Source: an uncultured Lachnospiraceae bacterium
GTDB lineage: Bacteria; Bacillota; Clostridia; Lachnospirales; Lachnospiraceae
DNA: 64,000 nt
Direction of reading: 5' to 3'
Assembly: GCA_947384285.1 (NCBI GenBank)
Contig: CANDGI010000010.1
Coordinates: forward strand, 27,015 to 91,014
Numbering within the stretch: position 1 is the stretch's first letter; every line of letters starts with the position of its first letter. The notes below the pieces were generated by a model. That model saw nothing but the letters and a program-made list of their open reading frames with translations, was not told where the DNA came from and ran no database searches. This document shows positions 34,793 through 43,700 of this stretch, in pieces. The position numbers were made by a program, and so were the translations under genes.

Positions 34793-34821
34793 TTGAAAAG
34801 AGAGGTTTGTTTATGTATAAT
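34793..34821 (+). promoter_or_regulatory. Promoter of the sodium symporter gene
   Basis: TTGAAA (34793-34798), 17 bases, TATAAT (34816-34821), about 90 bases upstream of the start. Confidence 0.7.
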
Positions 34822-34909
34822 AAGAACAGCTGCTTAAAATCTGGCTGTCCGCCAGAGGTTTAAGTCGATTATTATACAGGAAGGGAGCGGGGATTTCCCC
34901 ACAGGAAAC

Positions 34910-36316
34910 ATGGAAAAAGAAAAAAACAGACATTCATTTTCAGGATCAATTGGATTTGTGCTTGCAGCAGCAGGAAGCGCAGTAGGATTAGGAAACATCT
35001 GGCGGTTTCCCTATTTGGCGGCAAAGGACGGCGGAGGGCTGTATCTGGTTATTTATCTGATTTTAGCCCTTACATTCGGATTTACATTGCTGACCACTGA
35101 GATTGCCATAGGAAGGAAGACAAAGCAGAGCCCTTTGACAGCTTATGGAAAGCTAAAGGAAAAGTGGAAATTTCTCGGAGTGCTTGCATGTTTGGTTCCG
35201 GTTATTATCATGCCCTATTACAGTGTGATTGGCGGGTGGGTGGTAAAATACCTGCTTGCTTATTTGACAGGAGAAGGCAGCAGCGCAGCAGCTGACGGGT
35301 ACTTTACAGGTTATATTACAGGAACCGTGGAGCCGCTGGTTTTTATGGTTGTTTTTCTTCTGGCTGTAGCTTTTATCATATTCCGGGGCGTGAACCGGGG
35401 CATTGAGTCTTTTTCAAAAATATTAATGCCATTGCTGTTTCTTATGGTTGTTGGAATTGCAATCTTTTCCCTGACCATCCATTTTACAGATGAGAGCGGA
35501 GTTACAAGAAACGGGCTGGAAGGATTTCGTATTTATGTGATTCCCAACTTGGAAGGGCTGACCGTAAAGAAATTCTTTACAGTGCTTTTAGATGCTATGG
35601 GGCAGTTGTTTTTCAGCCTTAGCGTTGCAATGGGAATTATGATAGCCTATGGCTCCTATGTGAAGGATGATGCAAATCTGGTAAAATCCATCAACCAGAT
35701 AGAAATCTGCGATACGGCAGTTGCATTTCTGGCAGGCGTTATGATTATCCCGGCAGTCTACACCTTTATGGGCAGAGAGGGAATGGAAGCATCCGGTCCT
35801 GGCCTGATGTTTGTATCCCTGCCAAAGGTATTTTCCTCCATGGGAAAAATCGGGAACCTCATCGGCGCACTCTTTTTTGCCATGGTGCTGTTTGCAGCCT
35901 TGACAAGTGCAATTTCAATTATGGAGGCTATTGTGTCCAGCTTTATGGATCAGTTCCATATGTCAAGGGCAAAAGCCACAATTGTGGAGACGGTAATTGC
36001 CCTGGCCGGAGCTGTTTTGGTATGCTTAGGCTACAATGCACTGTATTTTGACGTTGTCCTGCCCAATGGCGCCCACGCCCAGATTCTGGATATCATGGAT
36101 TATATCAGCAACAACTTTTTGATGCCTTTGGTAGCAATCGGAACCTGCATTCTGATTGGCTGGATATTAAAACCAAAGACAGTGATTGATGAGGTGGAAA
36201 AAAGCGGATGCAGATTCGGCAGGAAACAGCTATATGTTGTCATGATACGCTTTATCGCGCCAGTCCTCCTGGTAATCCTTCTATTGAAATCCATCGGGGT
36301 TCTGACCGTGATTTAA
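34910..36316 (+). CDS. Sodium-dependent transporter, SNF (neurotransmitter:sodium symporter) family
   Basis: 468 aa with about 11-12 membrane helices. Helix 1 carries the family signature AAAGSAVGLGNIWRFPYL with the sodium- and substrate-binding residues; helix 6 region is FFSLSVAMGIMIAYGSY. Bacterial members such as LeuT and MhsT import amino acids with sodium. Substrate (probably a hydrophobic or aromatic amino acid) cannot be fixed. It has its own promoter. The ATG follows ACAGGAA. Confidence 0.92.
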   Translation: MEKEKNRHSFSGSIGFVLAAAGSAVGLGNIWRFPYLAAKDGGGLYLVIYLILALTFGFTLLTTEIAIGRKTKQSPLTAYGKLKEKWKFLGVLACLVPVIIMPYYSVIGGWVVKYLLAYLTGEGSSAAADGYFTGYITGTVEPLVFMVVFLLAVAFIIFRGVNRGIESFSKILMPLLFLMVVGIAIFSLTIHFTDESGVTRNGLEGFRIYVIPNLEGLTVKKFFTVLLDAMGQLFFSLSVAMGIMIAYGSYVKDDANLVKSINQIEICDTAVAFLAGVMIIPAVYTFMGREGMEASGPGLMFVSLPKVFSSMGKIGNLIGALFFAMVLFAALTSAISIMEAIVSSFMDQFHMSRAKATIVETVIALAGAVLVCLGYNALYFDVVLPNGAHAQILDIMDYISNNFLMPLVAIGTCILIGWILKPKTVIDEVEKSGCRFGRKQLYVVMIRFIAPVLLVILLLKSIGVLTVI

Positions 36317-36397
36317 GGCATCAGACACCGCCGCTTCAAATAATGATATCAGTGACAATGTACCTTTTGCATGGAAACTTCCATACCCCAATATGCA

Positions 36398-36457
36398 GGA
36401 AATGCAGGAGCGCCCTTCCGTCCACATTTGCGTGAGGAAGGGCGCTCCTGCATTTCC
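36398..36457. repeat. 22-bp perfect inverted repeat (REP-like)
   Basis: Arms at 36398-36419 and 36436-36457 are perfectly complementary (GGAAATGCAGGAGCGCCC start), with a 16-base loop. It lies between the symporter and a HAD pseudogene. The U tract expected of a simple terminator is missing, and parts of it recur at 7432-7448, so it looks like an extragenic palindromic repeat that may also act as a terminator. Confidence 0.7.
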
Positions 36458-36523
36458 CTCCGCATTTGCGTAAAGAAGAGCTCCCATCACTTCCATCCGT
36501 ATTTCAATGCAAAAAAGTTTATT

Positions 36524-36867
36524 TTAATTCCCCCACCCCTCCAAAACACTTTCCAACACCTCAACAACAGAACCCGTCACCCGGTCAGCATAATCAGCCA
36601 CCCCAGGCGCAGCATTTTCCATAGCATACCCCGTACCCGCAAACCGCAGCATTTCCCTATCATTATGCTGATCCCCAAAAGCAATCCCATCTTCAGGCGG
36701 GATGCCAAGATGCTTTAAAAGGACAGCCAGAGCCTTCCGCTGGCGGCGATAAAACGGATTCCCTTTTCTTTCAGCTTTAAAATAAGGCCGAAAATTTCAG
36801 GATCCATATGCTTGCCGCCGTCTGGCAGCAATGTCCCGTCAAGGTCGCTTGCAATGTATTGAATCAT
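36524..36867 (-). pseudogene. Cof-type HAD phosphatase with a large internal deletion
   Basis: The N-terminus (MIQYIASDLDGTLLPDGG, the HAD DxDGT motif, to IRFIAASGR) is followed directly, in a shifted frame, by the C-terminal HAD motif region (LLKHLGIPPEDGIAFGDQHND, in part, then FAGTGYAMENA) and a normal stop at 36524. Only about 110 codons remain of an expected ~260-280, so the cap domain and middle are gone. The junction falls in the AGCGGAAGGCT stretch near 36738-36750. It was once a sugar-phosphate or FMN-type phosphatase; it should now be inactive. Confidence 0.8.
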
Positions 36868-37182
36868 GGTAATCACTTCTTCCTTTCGTTTGAACTGGTG
36901 TTTCACAGTATTCTCCCTCTGGTGCTTCAATTTTCCAGGCTATTATAATATAAAAATACAAGGAATGGAAGAATGTTTTCCCAGAGGTTTTTCTGTTGGT
37001 TTTTGTTGGTATTGCTGTAAAAATTTTGGAAAAATTATTGGATATTGTTGGATATCACGAAGGTAAATCGTAAAAATTTCAATGATGATTCAAAAATATT
37101 CTATTTTTTCTTTAAAAGCGGTGGGATATACTGTCAATATCAACAAGGCGCGCACAGCGCAGGAGGAAAGGAGATATTCATT
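36868..37182. other. Gene-free 315 bases upstream of mglB
   Basis: Holds the leader of the HAD pseudogene on the minus strand and the mglB leader on the plus strand. TATAAT at about 36946 and GATATACT near 37122 could be -10 boxes but lack convincing -35 partners. I see no clear catabolite-repression site. Confidence 0.3.
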
Positions 37183-38538
37183 ATGAAGAAGAAATTTATT
37201 TCTGTAACTTTGGCATTAGCCCTTGGGCTTTCCCTCACAGCATGCGGCAATAACGGAGGCGGCAACGCTCCAGCAGATAACAAGGAGGAGACCCAGAAGC
37301 CTGCAGCTGATGATGCAGGGGATGACGCTGATGCAGGTGAGGATGCTGGTTCCGAAGACGCTGCTCCTTCCGGGGATGTAGCCAATAAAGATAAGCCATT
37401 GGTATGGTTCAACCGCCAGCCCTCCAACAGCTCTACCGGAGAATTGGATTCAGCAGCTTTGAATTTTAATGCCAATACATATTATGTAGGATTTGATGCG
37501 AACCAGGGTGCAGAGCTTCAGGGAACCATGGTAAAAGAATATATTGAAGCCCACATTGATGAGATTGACCGTAACGGTGACGGAACGATTGGCTATGTTC
37601 TGGCAATCGGCGATATCGGGCACAATGATTCTATCGCACGTACCAGAGGTGTCCGCAAGGCTCTTGGAACTGGTGTGGACAAGGATGGCAGCATCAACAG
37701 CGATCCTGTAGGTACGAACACAGATGGAACTGCAACTGTGGTACAGGACGGTGAAATTGAAGTGGGCGGCAAGAAATATGTGGTACGCGAGCTTGCTTCC
37801 CAGGAAATGAAGAATCCTCAAGGAGCTACTTGGGATGCAGCTACCGCAGGAAATGCAATCGGAACATGGTCTTCTTCTTTCGGCGACCAGATTGACGTTG
37901 TAGTTTCTAACAATGACGGTATGGGAATGTCCATGTTCAATGCATGGTCCAATTCCAATAAAGTTCCTACCTTCGGTTATGATGCAAACAGCGATGCAGT
38001 TGCAGCTATCGCAGAAGGATACGGCGGAACCATCAGCCAGCATGCAGACGTACAGGCATATTTGACGTTAAGAGTTCTTCGTAATGCCTTAGACGGCGTT
38101 GACATTGACACAGGAATCGGAACTGCAGACGAAGCAGGCAATGTTTTGACAGACGATGTATATGTATACAGGGAAGAAGAGCGTTCCTATTACGCATTGA
38201 ATGTAGCGGTTACAGCTGACAACTATCAGGACTTCACAGATTCCACAAAGATCTATGATCCGGTATCCAACCAGCTTGACGAAAGCTCCCATGCAAAAAA
38301 GAAGGTATGGCTGAATATCTACAATTCTGGCGATAACTTCTTAGGATCTACCTATCAGCCGCTGCTTCAGAATTATGATGATATTCTGAATCTTGATGTT
38401 GAGTATATTGCTGGTGATGGACAGACTGAGTCTAACATTACAAACCGTCTTGCTGAGCCGAAGAACTATGATGCATTTGCAATCAACATGGTGAAGACAG
38501 ATAATGCAGCTTCCTACACATCTTTGCTTAGCCAGTAA
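37183..38538 (+). CDS. mglB: Galactose/glucose ABC transporter substrate-binding lipoprotein (MglB)
   Basis: 451 aa from the ATG at 37183 (GGAAAGGAG upstream); an open frame further upstream has no start signals. Signal peptide with lipobox (LGLSLTACG), then an Asn/Gly- and Asp/Ala/Glu-rich linker (to about residue 66), then the periplasmic-binding fold with KPLVWFNRQPSN, a calcium-loop-like DRNGDGTIGYV and VSNNDGMGMSMFNAW, characteristic of D-galactose/D-glucose binding proteins. It delivers sugar to MglA-MglC, encoded next. A hairpin after the stop probably allows more binding protein than transporter to be made. Confidence 0.93.
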   Translation: MKKKFISVTLALALGLSLTACGNNGGGNAPADNKEETQKPAADDAGDDADAGEDAGSEDAAPSGDVANKDKPLVWFNRQPSNSSTGELDSAALNFNANTYYVGFDANQGAELQGTMVKEYIEAHIDEIDRNGDGTIGYVLAIGDIGHNDSIARTRGVRKALGTGVDKDGSINSDPVGTNTDGTATVVQDGEIEVGGKKYVVRELASQEMKNPQGATWDAATAGNAIGTWSSSFGDQIDVVVSNNDGMGMSMFNAWSNSNKVPTFGYDANSDAVAAIAEGYGGTISQHADVQAYLTLRVLRNALDGVDIDTGIGTADEAGNVLTDDVYVYREEERSYYALNVAVTADNYQDFTDSTKIYDPVSNQLDESSHAKKKVWLNIYNSGDNFLGSTYQPLLQNYDDILNLDVEYIAGDGQTESNITNRLAEPKNYDAFAINMVKTDNAASYTSLLSQ

Positions 38539-38573
38539 ACAATAAGCAGTAATGTTTTTAGCTGTGAAAGCGG

Positions 38574-38607
38574 GCTGCCAGGAAGGAACTCTTTCTGGCA
38601 GCTTTTT
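38574..38607 (+). terminator. Hairpin between mglB and mglA
   Basis: GCTGCCAG (38574-38581) pairs with CTGGCAGC (38595-38602), followed by TTTTT. Partial termination here is common in binding-protein operons. Confidence 0.75.
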
Positions 38608-38657
38608 ATGCGCAGACCCGTGCAGGGGAAGAAATCTTCCCTGCTGGAGGGTTCTGC

Positions 38658-38754
38658 TTTGGCAACTATCAATTACACATACAGGTAGAACTTAAAGCTG
38701 ATGTAACAAATATCTATAAAGTCTGATTTGGCAACTATCAATTACACATACAGG
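38658..38754 (+). repeat. 28-bp exact direct repeat in the mglA leader
   Basis: Identical 28-base copies (TTTGGCAACTATCAATTACA start) at 38658-38685 and 38727-38754. The second runs directly into the mglA ribosome binding site (ACAGGAG); the first ends in ACAGGTAG, a degraded copy. Confidence 0.85.
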
Positions 38755-38764
38755 AGTAACAAAA

Positions 38765-40273
38765 ATGGCAGATAAGAAAGATAATACCGTCTTATCGATA
38801 CGGGGCATGAGCAAGTCCTTTGGCCGGAACCGTGTGCTGGATCATATTAATCTGGATCTTAAGCGCGGTACGGTAATGGGGCTGATGGGTGAAAATGGCG
38901 CAGGAAAGTCCACAATGATGAAATGCCTGTTCGGGACATACCAAAAGGATGAGGGCAATATTTTTCTTGAGGGCAAGGAAGTAAGTTTTTCAGGACCGAA
39001 GGATGCATTGGAGAATGGGATTGCAATGGTGCATCAGGAGTTGAACCAGTGCCTGGAGAGAAATGTGATGGATAACCTGTTCCTTGGGCGTTATCCCGTG
39101 AATTCCCTGGGAATCGTGGATGAAGGCAGAATGAAAAAGGAAGCCTCAGAGTTGTTCCGGAAGCTGGGAATGACGGTAAACCTGACCCAGCCCATGCGGA
39201 ATATGTCGGTATCGCAGAGACAGATGTGTGAAATTGCAAAGGCAATTTCTTATAATTCAAAAGTAATTGTATTAGATGAGCCTACCTCTTCCCTGACAGT
39301 GCAGGAAGTGGATAAGCTGTTCGAGATGATGCGGATGTTAAAATCCCAGGGGATTTCCCTGATTTACATCTCCCATAAAATGGATGAGATTTTTGAGATT
39401 TGTGATGAGATATCCGTGCTCCGCGACGGTAACCTGGTTATGACAAAGAGCGCGAAAGAGACAGATATGAATGAGCTGATAGCGGCTATGGTTGGGCGTT
39501 CCCTTGAGAACCGGTTCCCGCCGGTGGACAATAAGCCGAAAGATGTGATTTTATCCATCCAGAACCTGTCTACAAAATTCGAACCTCATTTGCAGGATAT
39601 TACCTTCGATGTGAAAGAGGGAGAAATTTTTGGGCTGTACGGCCTGGTAGGAGCCGGGCGGACGGAGCTTTTGGAAACAATTTTCGGAATCCGTACCAGA
39701 GCGGCTGGAAGGGTGTATTTTAAAAACCGCCTGATGAATTTTAACAGTGCCTTAGAAGCCATGGAGCATGGATTTGCCCTGATTACAGAGGAACGTAAGG
39801 CCAACGGGCTGTTCTTAAAAGGCAACCTGATTTTTAACACTACCATTGCAAATCTTCCTGAGTACAAATCCGGCATTGCCCTTGACAATCAGAAGATGAC
39901 CAAGGCAACCGCAAATGAGATTAAGGTGATGCATACCAAATGCATGGGGCCGGAGGATATGATTGCAAATCTGTCCGGCGGAAACCAGCAGAAGGTTATT
40001 TTTGGGAAATGGTTAGAGCGTGGCCCGCAGATTTTTATGATGGACGAACCCACGAGAGGAATTGATGTAGGCGCAAAATATGAGATTTATGAACTGATTA
40101 TCAATATGGCGAAACAGGGAAAGACCATTATCGTGGTTTCCTCTGAGATGCCGGAGATCTTGGGAATTACCAACCGGATCGGCGTCATGTCCAACGGACA
40201 TCTTTCCGGGATTGTAAATACAAAAGAGACGAATCAGGAAGAACTCTTAAGGCTCAGCGCCAAATACCTGTAG
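38765..40273 (+). CDS. mglA: Galactose/methyl-galactoside ABC transporter ATP-binding protein (MglA)
   Basis: 502 aa, two ABC modules in tandem, as usual for sugar importers of the RbsA/MglA type. First module: Walker A GENGAGKST, signature MSVSQRQMCEIAK, Walker B VIVLDEPTSSL. Second module (from about 260): the degenerate nucleotide loop GLVGAGRTELLE, signature LSGGNQQKVIFGKWL and FMMDEPTRGID. It energises uptake through MglC. RBS AGGAG at 38751-38755. Confidence 0.95.
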   Translation: MADKKDNTVLSIRGMSKSFGRNRVLDHINLDLKRGTVMGLMGENGAGKSTMMKCLFGTYQKDEGNIFLEGKEVSFSGPKDALENGIAMVHQELNQCLERNVMDNLFLGRYPVNSLGIVDEGRMKKEASELFRKLGMTVNLTQPMRNMSVSQRQMCEIAKAISYNSKVIVLDEPTSSLTVQEVDKLFEMMRMLKSQGISLIYISHKMDEIFEICDEISVLRDGNLVMTKSAKETDMNELIAAMVGRSLENRFPPVDNKPKDVILSIQNLSTKFEPHLQDITFDVKEGEIFGLYGLVGAGRTELLETIFGIRTRAAGRVYFKNRLMNFNSALEAMEHGFALITEERKANGLFLKGNLIFNTTIANLPEYKSGIALDNQKMTKATANEIKVMHTKCMGPEDMIANLSGGNQQKVIFGKWLERGPQIFMMDEPTRGIDVGAKYEIYELIINMAKQGKTIIVVSSEMPEILGITNRIGVMSNGHLSGIVNTKETNQEELLRLSAKYL

Positions 40274-40282
40274 GGAGGCAGA

Positions 40283-41935
40283 ATGAATATGGATAATAAA
40301 ATTCTTACGGCTGAGCAGGAAATGAAGCTGCGTAAGCCGATTGACGACCGTGTCGGGGCAATTCAAAAGGAAATTGACGGATTGAGGGCAGACGGCACAA
40401 ATAAGGTTATCTCTATCCAGAATGAGATTGACAGTGTAAAGAGAGACCGTATTTATACAAAAGCAGAAAAAGACGCCAAGATTGCCAAATACCAGGCAGA
40501 GCTGGAACAGGCCAAGGCAGTGGAGGCAAAAAACAAAGAAAAGATTGCAGCATTAATCGGGCAGGCGGAAGAATTTCTGAAAGCAAATTTTGATAAAGCC
40601 TATTTCCAGCCAGTGAAGGAAAGCTGTGAGCGGGAAAAAGCCCTGGCAAAGGAGAAATACTCCAAAGAGGTGCAGCAGCTGGAAAAGGAGCATAAAGAGA
40701 CCCTTGCAAAGCTTTCTGACCACAATGAAATCAAAGATGAAAAATACGTACATAAGAACCGGCTGTTTGCAGCTAAGATGGAGCTGGAAAAAGATCTCCA
40801 GCAGGTGAAGGACAGAAAGCATGCGGCATTTGCCCACAAATACCATCTGATTGATATGCTGCGTATGTCCAAGTTTACCTTTATGGAGGCAAGGGAACAG
40901 AAGTGGGAAAATTACAAATACACCTTTAACCGCAGATCTTTCTTCTTGCAGAATGGATTGTATATTGTCATTGTGCTGATTTTTGTAGCGTTGTGTGTGA
41001 TTACTCCTGTTGTAAAGAACACGCCCCTTCTGACCTATAACAATGTTTTGAACATTCTCCAGCAGGCTTCGCCCAGAATGTTCCTGGCTCTTGGAGTGGC
41101 AGGCTTGATTCTGCTTACTGGTACAGACCTTTCCATTGGACGTATGGTTGGCATGGGTATGACCACGGCTACCATCATTATGCACCAGGGAATTAATACT
41201 GGCGGGGTATTTGGGCATATTTTTGACTTTACAGGGCTTCCGATTCCAGTGCGTGTTGTTTTTGCATTGGTGGTATGTATTTTCTTATGTACCTGCTTTA
41301 CATCCCTGGCTGGGTTCTTTACTGCAAAATTCAAGATGCATCCCTTTATTTCAACCATGGCAAACATGCTGATGATTTTTGGTATCATCACTTATGCCAC
41401 CAAGGGAGTGTCCTTCGGAGCCATTGAACCAGCAATTCCAAATATGATTATTCCAAAAGTAAATGGTTTCCCAACCATTATCCTTTGGGCAGTTGCAGCA
41501 ATTGCGATTATCTGGTTTATCTGGAATAAGACTACATTCGGCAAGAACCTGTACGCTGTAGGCGGCAACCCGGAAGCTGCTTCTGTTTCCGGTATTTCCG
41601 TATTCAAGGTAACCATGGGAGCATTTATGCTGGCAGGTGTTTTGTACGGCTTCGGTTCCTGGCTGGAATGTGCAAGAATGGTTGGTTCCGGATCTGCAGC
41701 TTATGGGCAGGGCTGGGATATGGATGCCATTGCAGCCTGCGTTGTGGGCGGTGTTTCCTTTACCGGAGGTATTGGCAAGATTTCAGGCGTAGTGGTTGGT
41801 GTGTTGATTTTTACAGCCCTTACCTACTCCCTTACGATTCTTGGTATTGACACAAACCTGCAGTTTGTATTTGAAGGTATCATCATTATTTCAGCAGTAA
41901 CACTTGACTGCCTGAAATATGTACAGAAAAAATAA
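40283..41935 (+). CDS. mglC: Galactose/methyl-galactoside ABC permease (MglC) with a long coiled-coil N-terminal extension
   Basis: 550 aa, well above the ~336 aa of classic MglC. Residues 1-~210 are a highly charged, helical, coiled-coil region with no membrane segment (KAEKDAKIAKYQAELEQAKA, EREKALAKEKYSKEVQQLEK). The permease proper begins near residue 222 (NGLYIVIVLIFVALCVI) with about ten helices and family motifs LILLTGTDLSIGRMVGM and GGVSFTGGIGKISG. It starts nine bases after the mglA stop. The extension should lie in the cytoplasm next to MglA. Frame and codon use are uniform through the junction, so it is not an artefact of frameshift. Confidence 0.9.
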   Translation: MNMDNKILTAEQEMKLRKPIDDRVGAIQKEIDGLRADGTNKVISIQNEIDSVKRDRIYTKAEKDAKIAKYQAELEQAKAVEAKNKEKIAALIGQAEEFLKANFDKAYFQPVKESCEREKALAKEKYSKEVQQLEKEHKETLAKLSDHNEIKDEKYVHKNRLFAAKMELEKDLQQVKDRKHAAFAHKYHLIDMLRMSKFTFMEAREQKWENYKYTFNRRSFFLQNGLYIVIVLIFVALCVITPVVKNTPLLTYNNVLNILQQASPRMFLALGVAGLILLTGTDLSIGRMVGMGMTTATIIMHQGINTGGVFGHIFDFTGLPIPVRVVFALVVCIFLCTCFTSLAGFFTAKFKMHPFISTMANMLMIFGIITYATKGVSFGAIEPAIPNMIIPKVNGFPTIILWAVAAIAIIWFIWNKTTFGKNLYAVGGNPEAASVSGISVFKVTMGAFMLAGVLYGFGSWLECARMVGSGSAAYGQGWDMDAIAACVVGGVSFTGGIGKISGVVVGVLIFTALTYSLTILGIDTNLQFVFEGIIIISAVTLDCLKYVQKK

Positions 41936-42002
41936 TTATGATGTTCCACCGGGCAGGGCCATCCTTGCCCCGGAAGGCGAAGGCTTCTTCATAGGCCTGC
42001 AG

Positions 42003-42031
42003 AAAGAACCAGATATTATTCTGGTTCTTTT
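42003..42031 (+). terminator. Terminator after mglC
   Basis: AAAGAACCAGA pairs with TCTGGTTCTTT (near-perfect) around a short AT loop and runs into TTTTTGC. Confidence 0.8.
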
Positions 42032-42058
42032 TGCATTTTTCTTCATTTTTGTTATAAT
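42031..42058 (+). promoter_or_regulatory. Promoter of the YesN/YesM operon
   Basis: TTGCAT (42031-42036), 16 bases, TATAAT (42053-42058), 31 bases before the YesN start. Confidence 0.6.
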
Positions 42059-42089
42059 ATAGGAAATAAAGAAATGTGGAGAAAGTGAT

Positions 42090-43700
42090 ATGGATACTTA
42101 TACAGTACTTTTGGTGGACGACGAGGAAGAAGTCGTTCAGGCTATCATGAAAAAAATTAATTGGGGACAGCTTGGGTTTTCCGTGATTGGATTTGCTAAT
42201 AATGGAGTGAAGGCGCTGGAGATGGTGGAGGAGTTTTTGCCGGATGTGATTCTGACAGATATTAAAATGCCCTATATGGACGGCATGGAGCTGTCTAACC
42301 GGGTGAAAACAGAATTTCCGGCAACGAAAATTTTGTTGTTCACAGGGTTTGATGAATTTGAGTATGCAAAAGAGGCAATTCATCTGGAGGTGGAAGAATA
42401 TATTTTAAAGCCTGTCAATTCTGTAGAGCTAACCAGGGTGTTTACAGAATTAAAAACAAAGCTGGATCAGGAGATAAGCGAAAAACGCAATGTGAAAATT
42501 CTGCAGAATTACTATATGGAGTCATTGCCGCTTCTGCAGGCTGATTTCTATTCCGCTTTGATTGAAGGAAGAGTCCAGGAGGAGGAACTTCCCAGGTATC
42601 TTTCCGACTGCCAGATATCCTTGGATGGCCCCTTGTTTTGCTGCCTTGTGATTTATACTTCCCAGGCTCAGGCCCTGGAGGGCATGAATCCAATGCTGTT
42701 AGCCACTTCCGTCCGCAAACAGGCGCAGGAACGTCTGGAAGAGAAGTGGCAGGCCAAAAGCTTTTCCTATCTTGGGAATACCGTTTTTATCACGCAGTTT
42801 AACAATGAAAATGAGGTTTCAGAGCTGACAGATGAATGCGATAGGTTCTGCAAATATGCCCGCCGTATGATTGAGGCGGTGGTTACTGTGGGCATTGGAC
42901 AGGTCTGCAGAAATATGATGGAGCTGCCCAAGTCTTATGCAAGCGCCCAGGAGGCAGTTTCTTACCGGGCTCTATATGGGGCTTCAAGAGCCATCAATAT
43001 AAAGGAAATTGTTCCCCGGAATGTGGACAAGCCTGCCTTATCTAATGATGCAGAGCTGTCAGGCATGTTTAAGATGATCCGCGTAGGCTCGGAGGAGGAT
43101 ATTGTGGAGGCAGTGAACCGGTATCTGAACCGCATTTCATTTCCTGACAAATCCCTGCAGCAGCATCATATTGACGTGATGGAGTTGGTTAGTGCATTGT
43201 TTCGGTTTTCCACAAATAATGAAATTGTTTTGGAAGGACATATGGAAAATATGGAAAAGCTGTATGGCAGCCTGTTGGACTTGGAACCGAATGCCTTGAA
43301 AGCGTGGCTGGTTGATGTGTGCCTTTCTTTTTGGAGGCAGTTAATCCATGTGCGGAGCAGGTCTACAAAATCCATTGTATCCAGGGCGAAGGAGTATGTC
43401 TCCAACCACTATGCAGATGCAGAGCTTTCCCTGGATAATATCTGTGAAACGTTAGGAGTATCGAATTCCTACTTTTCTACGGTGTTTAAAAAGGAAACAG
43501 GAAAATCTTTTATCGGGTATTTGACAGATTACCGCATGGATTGGGCATCCCGCCTTCTAATTGAAACCAACGAAAAGAGTTATATCGTTGCTAAACAGGT
43601 GGGGTATTCTGACCCCAACTATTTTAGCTATGTGTTCAAAAGGCGGTTTGGGGTATCCCCTTCCAAATACAGAACGGAGCATGCAGATAGTGGGAAATAA
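42090..43700 (+). CDS. YesN-type response regulator (receiver + AraC DNA-binding domain)
   Basis: 536 aa. The receiver has VDDEEEV, phosphoacceptor D57 in ILTDIKMP and KPVNSVEL; a long middle region (about 125-425) is the usual poorly conserved linker; the C-terminal ~105 residues hold two AraC helix-turn-helices (LSLDNICETLGVSNSYFSTV and IVAKQVGYSDPNYFSYVFKRRFG). It probably activates the mgl genes when the YesM kinase detects extracellular sugar. Its end overlaps the kinase start. Confidence 0.9.
   Translation: MDTYTVLLVDDEEEVVQAIMKKINWGQLGFSVIGFANNGVKALEMVEEFLPDVILTDIKMPYMDGMELSNRVKTEFPATKILLFTGFDEFEYAKEAIHLEVEEYILKPVNSVELTRVFTELKTKLDQEISEKRNVKILQNYYMESLPLLQADFYSALIEGRVQEEELPRYLSDCQISLDGPLFCCLVIYTSQAQALEGMNPMLLATSVRKQAQERLEEKWQAKSFSYLGNTVFITQFNNENEVSELTDECDRFCKYARRMIEAVVTVGIGQVCRNMMELPKSYASAQEAVSYRALYGASRAINIKEIVPRNVDKPALSNDAELSGMFKMIRVGSEEDIVEAVNRYLNRISFPDKSLQQHHIDVMELVSALFRFSTNNEIVLEGHMENMEKLYGSLLDLEPNALKAWLVDVCLSFWRQLIHVRSRSTKSIVSRAKEYVSNHYADAELSLDNICETLGVSNSYFSTVFKKETGKSFIGYLTDYRMDWASRLLIETNEKSYIVAKQVGYSDPNYFSYVFKRRFGVSPSKYRTEHADSGK

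Noticed and set aside
37045-37182. Upstream extension of mglB
   Set aside because: The extended N-terminus has no function and precedes a perfect lipoprotein signal peptide with its own RBS.
43561-43680. Longer N-terminus for the YesM kinase
   Set aside because: This part overlaps the AraC domain of YesN in another frame; start signals favour 43681 or 43690.
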